From assembly GCA_021812825.1 (NCBI GenBank), contig JAKAMO010000123.1, forward strand, positions 1 to 6,517: a stretch of 6,517 nucleotides of DNA, written 5' to 3'. The notes beneath the pieces are model-generated. The model did no database searches, was not told the origin of the DNA, and saw only the letters and a program-made list of their open reading frames with translations. Below are positions 1-5,519 of the stretch, one piece after another (position 1 is the first letter of the stretch; each line of letters opens with the position of its first letter). The position numbers were made by a program, and so were the translations under genes. This stretch comes from a bacterium (GTDB lineage: Bacteria; Elusimicrobiota; Elusimicrobia; Elusimicrobiales; UBA9959).

Positions 1-6
1 CATAAT
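1..6 (+). promoter_or_regulatory. Candidate -10 element of the rplM promoter
   Basis: The first six bases, CATAAT, match the sigma70 -10 consensus TATAAT at five of six positions. Six bases separate the hexamer from the rplM ATG, so the expected transcription start falls on or beside the start codon. The -35 region would lie outside the window and cannot be checked. The absence of any Shine-Dalgarno before rplM and the same geometry at two other genes in the window support the call. Confidence 0.45.
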
Positions 7-12
7 ACGACT

Positions 13-441
13 ATGATACAGAAAACCACTTTGCCCAAAGCCGACACGGCCGAAAAAACCAGGAAATGGCATTTCCTAGACGCTTCCGACCAGGTCCTGG
101 GCCGGCTCTCCACCAAGATAGCCGTCCTACTGATGGGCAAGCACAAGCGCGACTTCGCTCCCCAGACCGACTGCGGCGATTTCGTAGTAGTGACCAACAC
201 GGACAAGCTCCGCATCACCGGCAGCAAGGCCGAGGACAAGTTCTACTTCCGCCACTCCGGCTACGCCGGCGGCGCGAAGACCATCCCCTACAAGAGGCAG
301 ATGGAGCAGGACTCGACCAAGGTGCTGGAGCTCGCAGTCAAGCGCATGCTCGACGACAACAAGATGCGCGCCAGGCGCATGAAGCGCCTGCGCATCTTCA
401 CAGGCACGCAGACCCAGTTCGGCGTCAAGAAGACCGCCTAA
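13..441 (+). CDS. rplM: Large ribosomal subunit protein uL13 (L13)
   Basis: This is an early-assembling 23S rRNA-binding protein of the 50S subunit. The 142-residue product has the length of E. coli L13. Family landmarks are LGRLSTKIAVLLMGKHK (residues 29-45), the DCGDFVVV segment (53-60) that matches DTGDYIIV in E. coli, HSGYAGG (81-87) for the usual HTG(Y/H)xGG, and the basic MKRLRIFTG stretch (123-131). The N-terminus is a few residues longer than in E. coli, and the lysine-rich tail is shorter. The ATG at 13 gives a complete protein; no purine-rich Shine-Dalgarno precedes it, and a -10-like hexamer lies just upstream, so the mRNA may be leaderless. It is followed 24 bp later by rpsI, the near-universal bacterial partner, and the two are surely cotranscribed. 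Confidence 0.97.
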   Translation: MIQKTTLPKADTAEKTRKWHFLDASDQVLGRLSTKIAVLLMGKHKRDFAPQTDCGDFVVVTNTDKLRITGSKAEDKFYFRHSGYAGGAKTIPYKRQMEQDSTKVLELAVKRMLDDNKMRARRMKRLRIFTGTQTQFGVKKTA

Positions 442-465
442 GCCATACTTAAGGAAGACAGAAAA

Positions 466-864
466 ATGGAAAACAAGAATCTGATACAGGCCACCGGCCG
501 CCGCAAGACCTCCATAGCCCAGATACGCCTTTCGCAGAACGGCGAGGGCAAGATCACCATCAACGCGAAGACCCCCGAGGAATACTTCGGCAACAACCCC
601 CGCCTCAAGCACGTCATCGTCACGCCGTTCGAACTGACGAAGGACCAGAAGTTCGACTGCGTCGTCAAGGTGGTCGGCGGCGGAGTTTCCAGCCAGGCCG
701 GCGCGATACGCCACGGCATCGCCCGCGCGATAGCCAGCCTCGGCGACAGCTTCCACTCCTCCATGAAGAAGGCCGGGTTCCTCACCCGCGACCCCCGCAT
801 GGTCGAGCGCAAGAAGTACGGACATCCGAAGGCCCGCAAGCGCTTCCAGTTCTCCAAGCGCTAA
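466..864 (+). CDS. rpsI: Small ribosomal subunit protein uS9 (S9)
   Basis: This 30S head protein has a C-terminal tail that reaches the P-site tRNA. The 132 residues fit the family length. Visible signatures are ATGRRKTSIA (residues 9-18), the glycine-rich GGGVSSQAGAIRHGIARAI segment (71-89), and the basic C-terminus DPRMVERKKYGHPKARK ending in RFQFSKR, where the terminal KR is the conserved tRNA-contacting tail. An AAGGA Shine-Dalgarno-like sequence at about 450-454 lies some 11 nt upstream of the ATG, slightly far but usable, in contrast to rplM, which has none. The gene closes the rplM-rpsI unit and is followed within about 20 bp by a strong intrinsic terminator. Confidence 0.97.
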   Translation: MENKNLIQATGRRKTSIAQIRLSQNGEGKITINAKTPEEYFGNNPRLKHVIVTPFELTKDQKFDCVVKVVGGGVSSQAGAIRHGIARAIASLGDSFHSSMKKAGFLTRDPRMVERKKYGHPKARKRFQFSKR

Positions 865-884
865 TACCAGCGCGGAGCACTGCC

Positions 885-919
885 AGCCGGGGGAGGCCCA
901 AAGCCTCCCCCGGCTTTTT
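885..919 (+). terminator. Intrinsic terminator of the rplM-rpsI operon
   Basis: A perfect 13-bp inverted repeat (885-897 with 903-915) encloses a 5-nt loop, CCAAA, and runs directly into five T residues (915-919), then CTT. The GC-rich stem plus U-tract is a classic Rho-independent terminator. It lies 20 bp after the rpsI stop codon and separates this unit from the promoter that follows. Confidence 0.93.
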
Positions 920-928
920 CTTCAGCCT

Positions 929-958
929 TTGACCGGGACGGCGGCAATTAAATATCAT
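929..958 (+). promoter_or_regulatory. Sigma70-type promoter for the 966-5085 operon
   Basis: TTGACC at 929-934 matches five of six -35 consensus bases, and TATCAT at 953-958 matches five of six -10 bases, with an 18-bp spacer. It lies in the short gap just after the rpsI terminator. Seven bases separate the -10 from the ATG at 966, so transcription should start on or next to the start codon and give a leaderless mRNA. The hexamers are visible; the start point is inferred. Confidence 0.6.
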
Positions 959-965
959 CGCTATT

Positions 966-1505
966 ATGCGGAGTTTCCTGCTTAGACTCACCGATAAGCG
1001 GCTGCGCGCCACGCTCGGGACCGTCACAGGCTGCGGCGAAGCGCTGGGCGACCTGGAAAGGGAACCGGCGGCCGCGCCCACCCTGCTGCGGCCGTTCAGG
1101 AAGGAACTGGACTCGGCCCGGGCGGCCGGTTCCTCGCAGGAAGCCGGGCGCGCGCTGGCCGCCGCCGACGACTTCGCCGCCAGGCTGGAGAAGACCTTTT
1201 CCGACATGGCGCTGCTGCAGGTCCGTCCTGACTCTCCCAGCCGGGAAGCCCTGCTGCACCTGCAGCGGGCCTGCTCCCTGACCCCCCGCCTGCTCTCGCG
1301 CTCCGGCAGGGCCGCCGCCTCGGCCGAGCTGCTGGCGCACTGCGCCACCGGCCGCAAGGCCCTCTCCCTGGCCCTTTCCGCCGCGGCGGCCGCCGGTTCC
1401 CCCTCGAGTTTCCCGCTAAATCTCAAATTTAGTAGCATATACTCCGGACTCGACTCCGTCTTCGAAGCCCTGGAGCGCTGCGCCGGATCCCTTTACCTTA
1501 TCTAG
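966..1505 (+). CDS. Uncharacterised helical protein, possibly PhoU/DUF47-like
   Basis: The 179-residue product is rich in Ala, Leu, Ser and Arg. It has no signal peptide or clear transmembrane segment and is predicted to be mostly alpha-helical and cytoplasmic. I do not recognise it with confidence. The last 25 or so residues (SSIYSGLDSVFEALERCAGS) resemble the final helix of DUF47/PhoU-like proteins, which commonly ends in an IY..L.....DRCEDVA pattern. That would fit the phosphatase genes downstream, but the similarity is short and could be chance. Strong GC bias at third codon positions and a good promoter just upstream support real coding. No Shine-Dalgarno precedes the ATG. The stop codon (TAG) overlaps the Shine-Dalgarno TAGGAG of the next gene, 9 bp away, which argues for cotranscription. 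Long antisense open frames here are composition artefacts. Confidence 0.7.
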   Translation: MRSFLLRLTDKRLRATLGTVTGCGEALGDLEREPAAAPTLLRPFRKELDSARAAGSSQEAGRALAAADDFAARLEKTFSDMALLQVRPDSPSREALLHLQRACSLTPRLLSRSGRAAASAELLAHCATGRKALSLALSAAAAAGSPSSFPLNLKFSSIYSGLDSVFEALERCAGSLYLI

Positions 1506-1514
1506 GAGCCCCTG

Positions 1515-3062
1515 ATGAAAAAGCTGCTGACCGCCCTGCTTCTCGCCCTGCCCCTCTCCGCGTGGTCGCTGACCGTGGACATCTATCACACCAGCGACGC
1601 GCACGGCTGGTACTACTCCCGCCCCGCCAAATGGGACAAGGAGAATTCTACCCGCACCATCGGCGGCTTCGCGGCGCTCTCGGCGCTGGTCAGCGCGGAC
1701 AAGAATCCGCACATCCTGCTCGATTCCGGCGACACCTTCCAGGGCACCCCGGAAGGGACCCTTACCAAGGGCATGGCGACGGCCGCGATGATGAACCAGC
1801 TCGGCTACTCCGCCTGCGACATCGGGAACCACGACTACGACTACACCGAGGACAGCCTCAGGACCATGGTAAAGGCCTCCAGCTTCCCCTGGCTGGGCGC
1901 GAACGTCTACGTGAAGGAGACCGGAAAAGCCCCGGATTACCTGAAGCCGTACACGGTGGTCACGGTAGCGGGCAAACGCATCGCGGTGCTGGGCATAGCC
2001 GGCAAGCATACCGCCACCTCCACGCTCCCGGTCAACGTGAAGCACCTGGAGTTCCGGGACGAGAGCCAGGAAGCCGCCCGCTGGGCCAGGATCATCCGCG
2101 AGAACGAGAAACCCGACGCGCTCGTAGTGCTTTCCCATACCGGCTTCGGCCTGGGCCTCTCCGGGAAAAAGGACCTCACCGGCAAGACGTATGACGGCGA
2201 GATCCCGCCGGACAGCACGCTCGCGATAGCCCGGGCGTCCGGAGCGGACGTGGTGATAGGCGGCCACAACCACGCCGGCATAACGCGCGGCTACCGCGAC
2301 CCGGTCAGCGGCGCGCTGATAGCGGAAAGCTACTGGGGACTCACAGACGTCAGCAGGATCTCGCTGAACTTCGACGACAAGACCGGCAAGCTGACCGGGG
2401 ACTCCGACGAGCTGCTCCCGCTCTGGACCGACGTCACCGGCGAGGACCAGAAGGTCGTCCAGACGCTTAAAGGCTTCAGCGCCAAGGTGGACAAGGAGAT
2501 GGGCAAGGTGATAGGCCGCTCCGAAGTGGACCTGGGCTCCTCTCGCTCCGGCCTCGACTCGGACATAGGCAACTGGTTCACCGACGCGATGCGCAGGCAG
2601 TCCGGCGCGGACGTCGCGTTCCAGAACACCCCCGGCATACGTTCCGACCTGAAGGCAGGGGACATCCGCATGCGCGACATCTTCCAGGTCATGCCTTTCG
2701 AGAACACGCTGGTGACGCTGACGCTTACCGGAGAGCAGCTGCGCCGCCTGATGGCGGCCAACCTGCCCGGCGGATTTTCCAAGCTGCAGGTCTCAGGACT
2801 GAAAGTGACCTTCAGGTCCCCCTCCGACGATCCGGCCAACATCACGCTGGAGCGCGACGGAAAGCCGGTGGGGGACGGCGAGAGGTTCAAGGTCGCCACC
2901 AACAACTATCTCACCACCGGGGGAACGGGCGGCGCGGTCTTCTCGGAGGACAAGAACGCCGCAGACACGATGCTGCCGATACGCGACCTTCTGATCAAGG
3001 ACATCATGTCCAATCCGATAAAGTCCCGCCCCGAAGGAGGGAGGATAGTACGCCTCGATTAG
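1515..3062 (+). CDS. Secreted 5'-nucleotidase / metallophosphoesterase, UshA family
   Basis: The predicted enzyme hydrolyses nucleotide or cyclic-nucleotide phosphoesters outside the cytoplasm for phosphate and nucleoside salvage. The 515 residues begin with a signal peptide (KK, hydrophobic core, AWS before a likely cleavage after Ser18). The N-terminal calcineurin-like domain keeps all the dimetal motifs: DAHG (28-31), SGDT (71-74), GNHD (104-107), SHTG (207-210) and GGHNH (249-253). The C-terminal 5_nucleotid_C domain (about 325-515) shows DIGNWFTDAMR (350-360), NTPGIR (371-376), MPFENTLV and NYLTTGGTGG. Two substrate-site motifs deviate from the usual NxGGIR and GGDGY. The length suits UshA/YfkN-type enzymes. 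TAGGAG lies 6 nt before the ATG. The next gene overlaps its 3' end and encodes a degenerate paralog. Exact substrate (AMP, UDP-sugar, 2',3'-cNMP) cannot be told, so no symbol is given. Confidence 0.9.
   Translation: MKKLLTALLLALPLSAWSLTVDIYHTSDAHGWYYSRPAKWDKENSTRTIGGFAALSALVSADKNPHILLDSGDTFQGTPEGTLTKGMATAAMMNQLGYSACDIGNHDYDYTEDSLRTMVKASSFPWLGANVYVKETGKAPDYLKPYTVVTVAGKRIAVLGIAGKHTATSTLPVNVKHLEFRDESQEAARWARIIRENEKPDALVVLSHTGFGLGLSGKKDLTGKTYDGEIPPDSTLAIARASGADVVIGGHNHAGITRGYRDPVSGALIAESYWGLTDVSRISLNFDDKTGKLTGDSDELLPLWTDVTGEDQKVVQTLKGFSAKVDKEMGKVIGRSEVDLGSSRSGLDSDIGNWFTDAMRRQSGADVAFQNTPGIRSDLKAGDIRMRDIFQVMPFENTLVTLTLTGEQLRRLMAANLPGGFSKLQVSGLKVTFRSPSDDPANITLERDGKPVGDGERFKVATNNYLTTGGTGGAVFSEDKNAADTMLPIRDLLIKDIMSNPIKSRPEGGRIVRLD
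3036..3044 (+). promoter_or_regulatory. Shine-Dalgarno that places the lipoprotein start at ACG 3050
   Basis: GGAGGGAGG inside the last codons of the nucleotidase gene is a strong Shine-Dalgarno. Five bases after it, in the frame of the downstream lipoprotein, stands ACG at 3050-3052. No ATG, GTG or TTG exists in that frame before the lipobox, so this site is the best explanation of how the signal peptide is translated. Confidence 0.6.
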
Positions 3063-4498
3063 CGATCCCCGCCGCGCTGCTGGCCGCCCTGCTGCTGGCC
3101 GGCTGCGGCAGGAAGGAGCAGCTGGTGGTCTTCGCCACGGCCAGGTCCCAGGGCCGGCTGTGGTCCGAGGACGGCAGAGGCGGCTTCGCCGCCTTCAAGA
3201 ACCTTTACGATTCGGAGCGGAAGCCGAAGCTGGCGGTTGACCTGGGGAACTGGATCTCGGCCACCCCGGAGGGCCGGCTGACCGGCGGCACGGCCGCGGC
3301 GGAATGCGCGGCCGCCGTGCCCTATTCGGCCGCGGCCATCGGCATGGAAGAGCTGGCGCTCTCGCCCGACGAGCTCGAGCGGCTCGCCGAAGCCGCCTCC
3401 ATCCCGCTGCTGGCGTCCAACCTCTACCTCCGCAGCGACCGCAAACCGGACTTCCTCAGGAGCTGGAGCGTCTCAGAGGCCGGGGGCAGGAAGGTGGGCT
3501 TCTTCTCACTGCTGATAAATTCCCCGGAAAAGCCCAACTCCCGGAAATACCTCCCTAACTACAAGCTCGAGAAGGAAACTTACGAGGCGGAGAGGGCCAT
3601 ACACTCTCTCCGTGAAGCCGGCGCCCAGATAATAGTAATGCTGCTGGACATAAATCCCGCAGCCCCGGCCGGGCAGGAGTACTTCCGCACATTCCTTTCC
3701 AAGCTGCCCAGGGTCGACCTGGTCATCACCGACGACCCCTCGATCAAAAAGCCGTTCAAGGTCAAGCGCGCCTGGATAGCCGGGGCCGGGCACGGGATGA
3801 AGGACGCCGCCAGGATAACCCTCTACCTCGATCCGGACACGGGCCGCGTCACTGACGTCAAGCTGAAGAAAGTGGAGCTGGACGTCGCGAAGCTGGGCGA
3901 ATCTCCGGCCGTGCTCACGGTCGTGGAAAGGCACCGCAAAGCGGCGGCGACCCATTTCAGCAAGAAGATAGGTTTCCTTTCCGCCCCTCTTCCGCTGCAG
4001 GCCGGCGGGGACTATCCGGCCGCGGATTTCACCGCCGACTGCATGCGGCGCTGGGCCAGGACCAACGCCGCCATCATCGGCATCGACGAGGTGGCCGCCC
4101 CTCTCTCCAGCGGACCGGTCACGCTCGGGCACCTCTATTCCTCCTTCCCCCGCGAATCCAGCCTGGTCTTCGTCAAGATCCGCGGAGAGGACCTGGAACG
4201 GGCGCTCGACGGCCTGCATCCCTACGGCATAACGGTCTCCGGCCTGAAGCTTTACCTCAGAGGCCAGGCTCTGGAGAAGACCGAGGGCGAGAACGGCCCC
4301 CTGGTGCCGGGCAGGGTATACCATCTGGCAGTCCCGGATTCGCTGGCCAGCGGCAGGGACAACCCGGTGCTCTCGAGCGCGATGGAGTTCGCGAACTCTA
4401 AGCACCGCGTGCGGGACGCCGTACGCTGGTGCCTGGCGCGCCAGGGCGTGACCGGCCCGCCCGCCGGCGGCAGGCTCGTTAGGGCAACGGCGGACTGA
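3050..4498 (+). CDS. Lipoprotein pseudoenzyme paralog of the UshA-type nucleotidase
   Basis: Read from ACG at 3050, the 482-residue product starts with a short lipoprotein signal peptide (Arg3, hydrophobic core, LAG before Cys19). A GTG at 3125 gives a 457-residue form but would discard the lipobox. The body aligns along its length with the preceding enzyme: GGFAAF, ATPEGRLTGG, a SNLYL segment for GANVYV, WIAGAGHGMKDAARITLYLDPDTGRVT for the strand after the fourth metal motif, and a C-terminal domain with DFTADCMRR and VSGLKLYLRG. Every metal ligand is replaced: D28>R32, H30>Q34, D73>N67, N105>M99, H106>E100, H208>D, and GGHNH>TDDPS. The NxGGIR and PFxN substrate motifs are also lost. It is therefore predicted to be non-catalytic; binding, scaffolding or regulation is inference. 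Its stop overlaps the next ATG by one base (TGATG). Confidence 0.85.
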   Translation, partial: TPRLAIPAALLAALLLAGCGRKEQLVVFATARSQGRLWSEDGRGGFAAFKNLYDSERKPKLAVDLGNWISATPEGRLTGGTAAAECAAAVPYSAAAIGMEELALSPDELERLAEAASIPLLASNLYLRSDRKPDFLRSWSVSEAGGRKVGFFSLLINSPEKPNSRKYLPNYKLEKETYEAERAIHSLREAGAQIIVMLLDINPAAPAGQEYFRTFLSKLPRVDLVITDDPSIKKPFKVKRAWIAGAGHGMKDAARITLYLDPDTGRVTDVKLKKVELDVAKLGESPAVLTVVERHRKAAATHFSKKIGFLSAPLPLQAGGDYPAADFTADCMRRWARTNAAIIGIDEVAAPLSSGPVTLGHLYSSFPRESSLVFVKIRGEDLERALDGLHPYGITVSGLKLYLRGQALEKTEGENGPLVPGRVYHLAVPDSLASGRDNPVLSSAMEFANSKHRVRDAVRWCLARQGVTGPPAGGRLVRATAD

Positions 4499-5085
4499 TG
4501 TTCCAGGCCCTCCGGGACTTCTTCGCCAGATGGTTCGGAAGGTTCCGCGCGTTCGCCATGCTGGCCGGCGCCTGGGGCATCATCTTCAGCGTAAACACGC
4601 TGATAGGCTTCCGCGCCGGCTTCGAATACGACGACGGGCTGGTCTATTCCACCCCGGCCTTCCAGGCGGCGGCCAAGGACAAGCTGCAGCCGGGGAGTCC
4701 GGACTACTGGAACTCGGTCAACCGTTCGTTCGTCTTCGAGCGCCTCAAGCCGGTGCCCTGGCTGACGGCCTGGCTATTGCGCTCCCTGGGGGTTAAGGTA
4801 ACGCTCTTCCTGGACCGGGGCCCGGAGGGGGCCGACAGCCTGGAGGCCTCCTGGAGAAAGCTGGCCGACGAGTTCCGCTTCACCTCCAGCGAGGACGACA
4901 AATACCGCGCCCTTGAGAAGGGCAGATTCATCCTTTACGCCTCCCCCTCCGATTCCGGCATCATACAAGCCAGAAAAGCCGGCGTCTGGCCCCTGCGGAT
5001 AACCAGGAGCAGGAAGTCGGTCAACCCGCTGGAAAGCACCCCCGGCAAGTTCGGGGAGCGAGTGCTCCCGTTGTCCCGCTTCTGA
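4498..5085 (+). CDS. Membrane-anchored class B acid phosphatase-like HAD protein, likely inactive
   Basis: The 195-residue product has an arginine-flanked hydrophobic segment at about 18-38 that could act as an uncleaved signal anchor, exporting the rest. The remainder resembles AphA, the periplasmic class B acid phosphatase. GFEYDDGLVYSTPAF (41-55) matches GFDIDDTVLFSSPGF, SPDYW (67-71) matches SEDYL, and LYASPSDSGIIQARKAGVWPLRI (146-168) matches [22 protein letters not shown]. The C-terminal FGERVLPLSRF matches FGEEVIVNSEY. The nucleophile Asp of DxDDT is Glu43, the motif Thr is Gly47, the TGR of motif II reads LDRGP (105-109), and the first Asp of GDSDND is lost. Phosphatase activity is therefore doubtful. 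The ATG overlaps the preceding stop (TGATG), implying translational coupling. Homology rests on motifs recalled by eye; an alignment would settle it. Confidence 0.75.
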   Translation: MFQALRDFFARWFGRFRAFAMLAGAWGIIFSVNTLIGFRAGFEYDDGLVYSTPAFQAAAKDKLQPGSPDYWNSVNRSFVFERLKPVPWLTAWLLRSLGVKVTLFLDRGPEGADSLEASWRKLADEFRFTSSEDDKYRALEKGRFILYASPSDSGIIQARKAGVWPLRITRSRKSVNPLESTPGKFGERVLPLSRF

Positions 5086-5093
5086 CCGCAGAT

Positions 5094-5123
5094 TTGCCCT
5101 CCCCCCCTATAAAATAATAAAAT
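5094..5123 (+). promoter_or_regulatory. Candidate promoter of the HIT-domain gene
   Basis: TTGCCC at 5094-5099 and TAAAAT at 5118-5123 are separated by 18 bp, in a conspicuously AT-rich patch (5108-5126) within GC-rich DNA. Eight bases separate the -10 from the ATG at 5132, again predicting a leaderless or near-leaderless transcript. Overlapping alternatives such as TATAAA at 5108 make the exact hexamer uncertain. Confidence 0.5.
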
Positions 5124-5131
5124 ATACGGGA

Positions 5132-5473
5132 ATGGCGGACTGTATATTCTGCAAGATAGCGTCCGGAGAGGTGAACTCGAAGGTCGTATACGAGGACCCC
5201 GACATCCTGGCCTTCCTGGACCTTAACCCCCAGGCCCCCACTCATGTTCTTATTATCCCGCGCCGTCATATAGACAGGCTTTCGGCCGTGTCCGACGCCG
5301 ACGCGGAGCTGCTAGGCAAGCTGCAGCTGGCGGCCGCAAGAACGGCCAAGCTGCTGAAGGTGGAGGGCGGCTTCCGCCTCGTCACTAACAACGGCAGGGG
5401 AGCCGGGCAGGCCGTGGACCACCTGCACTATCACCTGCTGGGCGGCAGGAAGATGCTGTGGCCCCCGGGCTAG
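5132..5473 (+). CDS. HINT-type HIT-domain nucleotide-binding protein
   Basis: Proteins of this branch of the histidine-triad superfamily are cytoplasmic purine nucleoside phosphoramidases (AMP-NH2 or AMP-lysine type substrates). The 113 residues are a full-length HINT protein. Visible are the N-terminal DCIFCKI with zinc-type CxxC (Cys4, Cys7), FLDLNPQAPTHVLIIPRRH (28-46, with His46 as a possible zinc ligand), NNGRGAGQAV (86-95), the triad HLHYHLL (97-103, His99 the expected nucleophile) and the diagnostic HINT tail GGRKMLWPPG (104-113). No proper Shine-Dalgarno precedes the ATG; an AT-rich promoter-like patch lies directly upstream. The gene sits 46 bp after the phosphatase-like operon and 46 bp before rpsU. 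No intrinsic terminator is visible on either side, so read-through from upstream or into rpsU is possible. Confidence 0.94.
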   Translation: MADCIFCKIASGEVNSKVVYEDPDILAFLDLNPQAPTHVLIIPRRHIDRLSAVSDADAELLGKLQLAAARTAKLLKVEGGFRLVTNNGRGAGQAVDHLHYHLLGGRKMLWPPG

Positions 5474-5504
5474 ACAGCGGGGAAAATTTAAATCTGCATA
5501 CCTA

Positions 5505-5516
5505 AAGGTGGTGATC
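5505..5516 (+). promoter_or_regulatory. Extended Shine-Dalgarno of rpsU
   Basis: AAGGTGGTGATC matches the full complement of the bacterial 16S 3' end (AAGGAGGTGATC) at 11 of 12 positions, far longer than the usual 4-6. It ends three bases before GTG 5520, with the GGTGG core eight bases from that codon, which decides the start. The GTG triplets at 5508 and 5511 lie within the Shine-Dalgarno itself and are not credible starts. Confidence 0.85.
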
Positions 5517-5519
5517 AGC

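Noticed and set aside
3..18. TAATACGACT at the left edge resembles the start of a phage T7 promoter.
   Set aside because: Only the first ten bases match; the CACTATAG initiation part is absent and the stretch runs straight into the rplM ATG. It is better explained as a -10 element plus chance.
782..1438. Long antisense open frame opposite rpsI and the 966 gene.
   Set aside because: It overlaps a ribosomal protein gene and a strong terminator, is Arg/Ala/Ser low-complexity, and has no recognisable motif; long antisense frames are expected in GC-rich coding DNA.
1416..2273. 285-codon antisense open frame opposite the nucleotidase.
   Set aside because: Its composition (Gly, Val, Arg, Ala) is that of a mirrored GC-rich gene, and the sense strand encodes an unmistakable enzyme domain.
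3050..3125. Programmed -1 frameshift fusing the nucleotidase to the downstream lipoprotein frame.
   Set aside because: No slippery heptamer precedes the TAG at 3060, and a fusion would bury a lipoprotein signal inside a secreted protein; a separate start with a strong Shine-Dalgarno explains the arrangement better.
3506..4405. 299-codon antisense open frame opposite the lipoprotein.
   Set aside because: Same reason: a composition shadow with no motif, opposite a clear paralog of the preceding gene.
5054..5069. Hairpin GGGAGC-GAGT-GCTCCC near the end of the AphA-like gene, as a possible terminator.
   Set aside because: It lies inside the coding sequence, has only a 6-bp stem and no following T-run.
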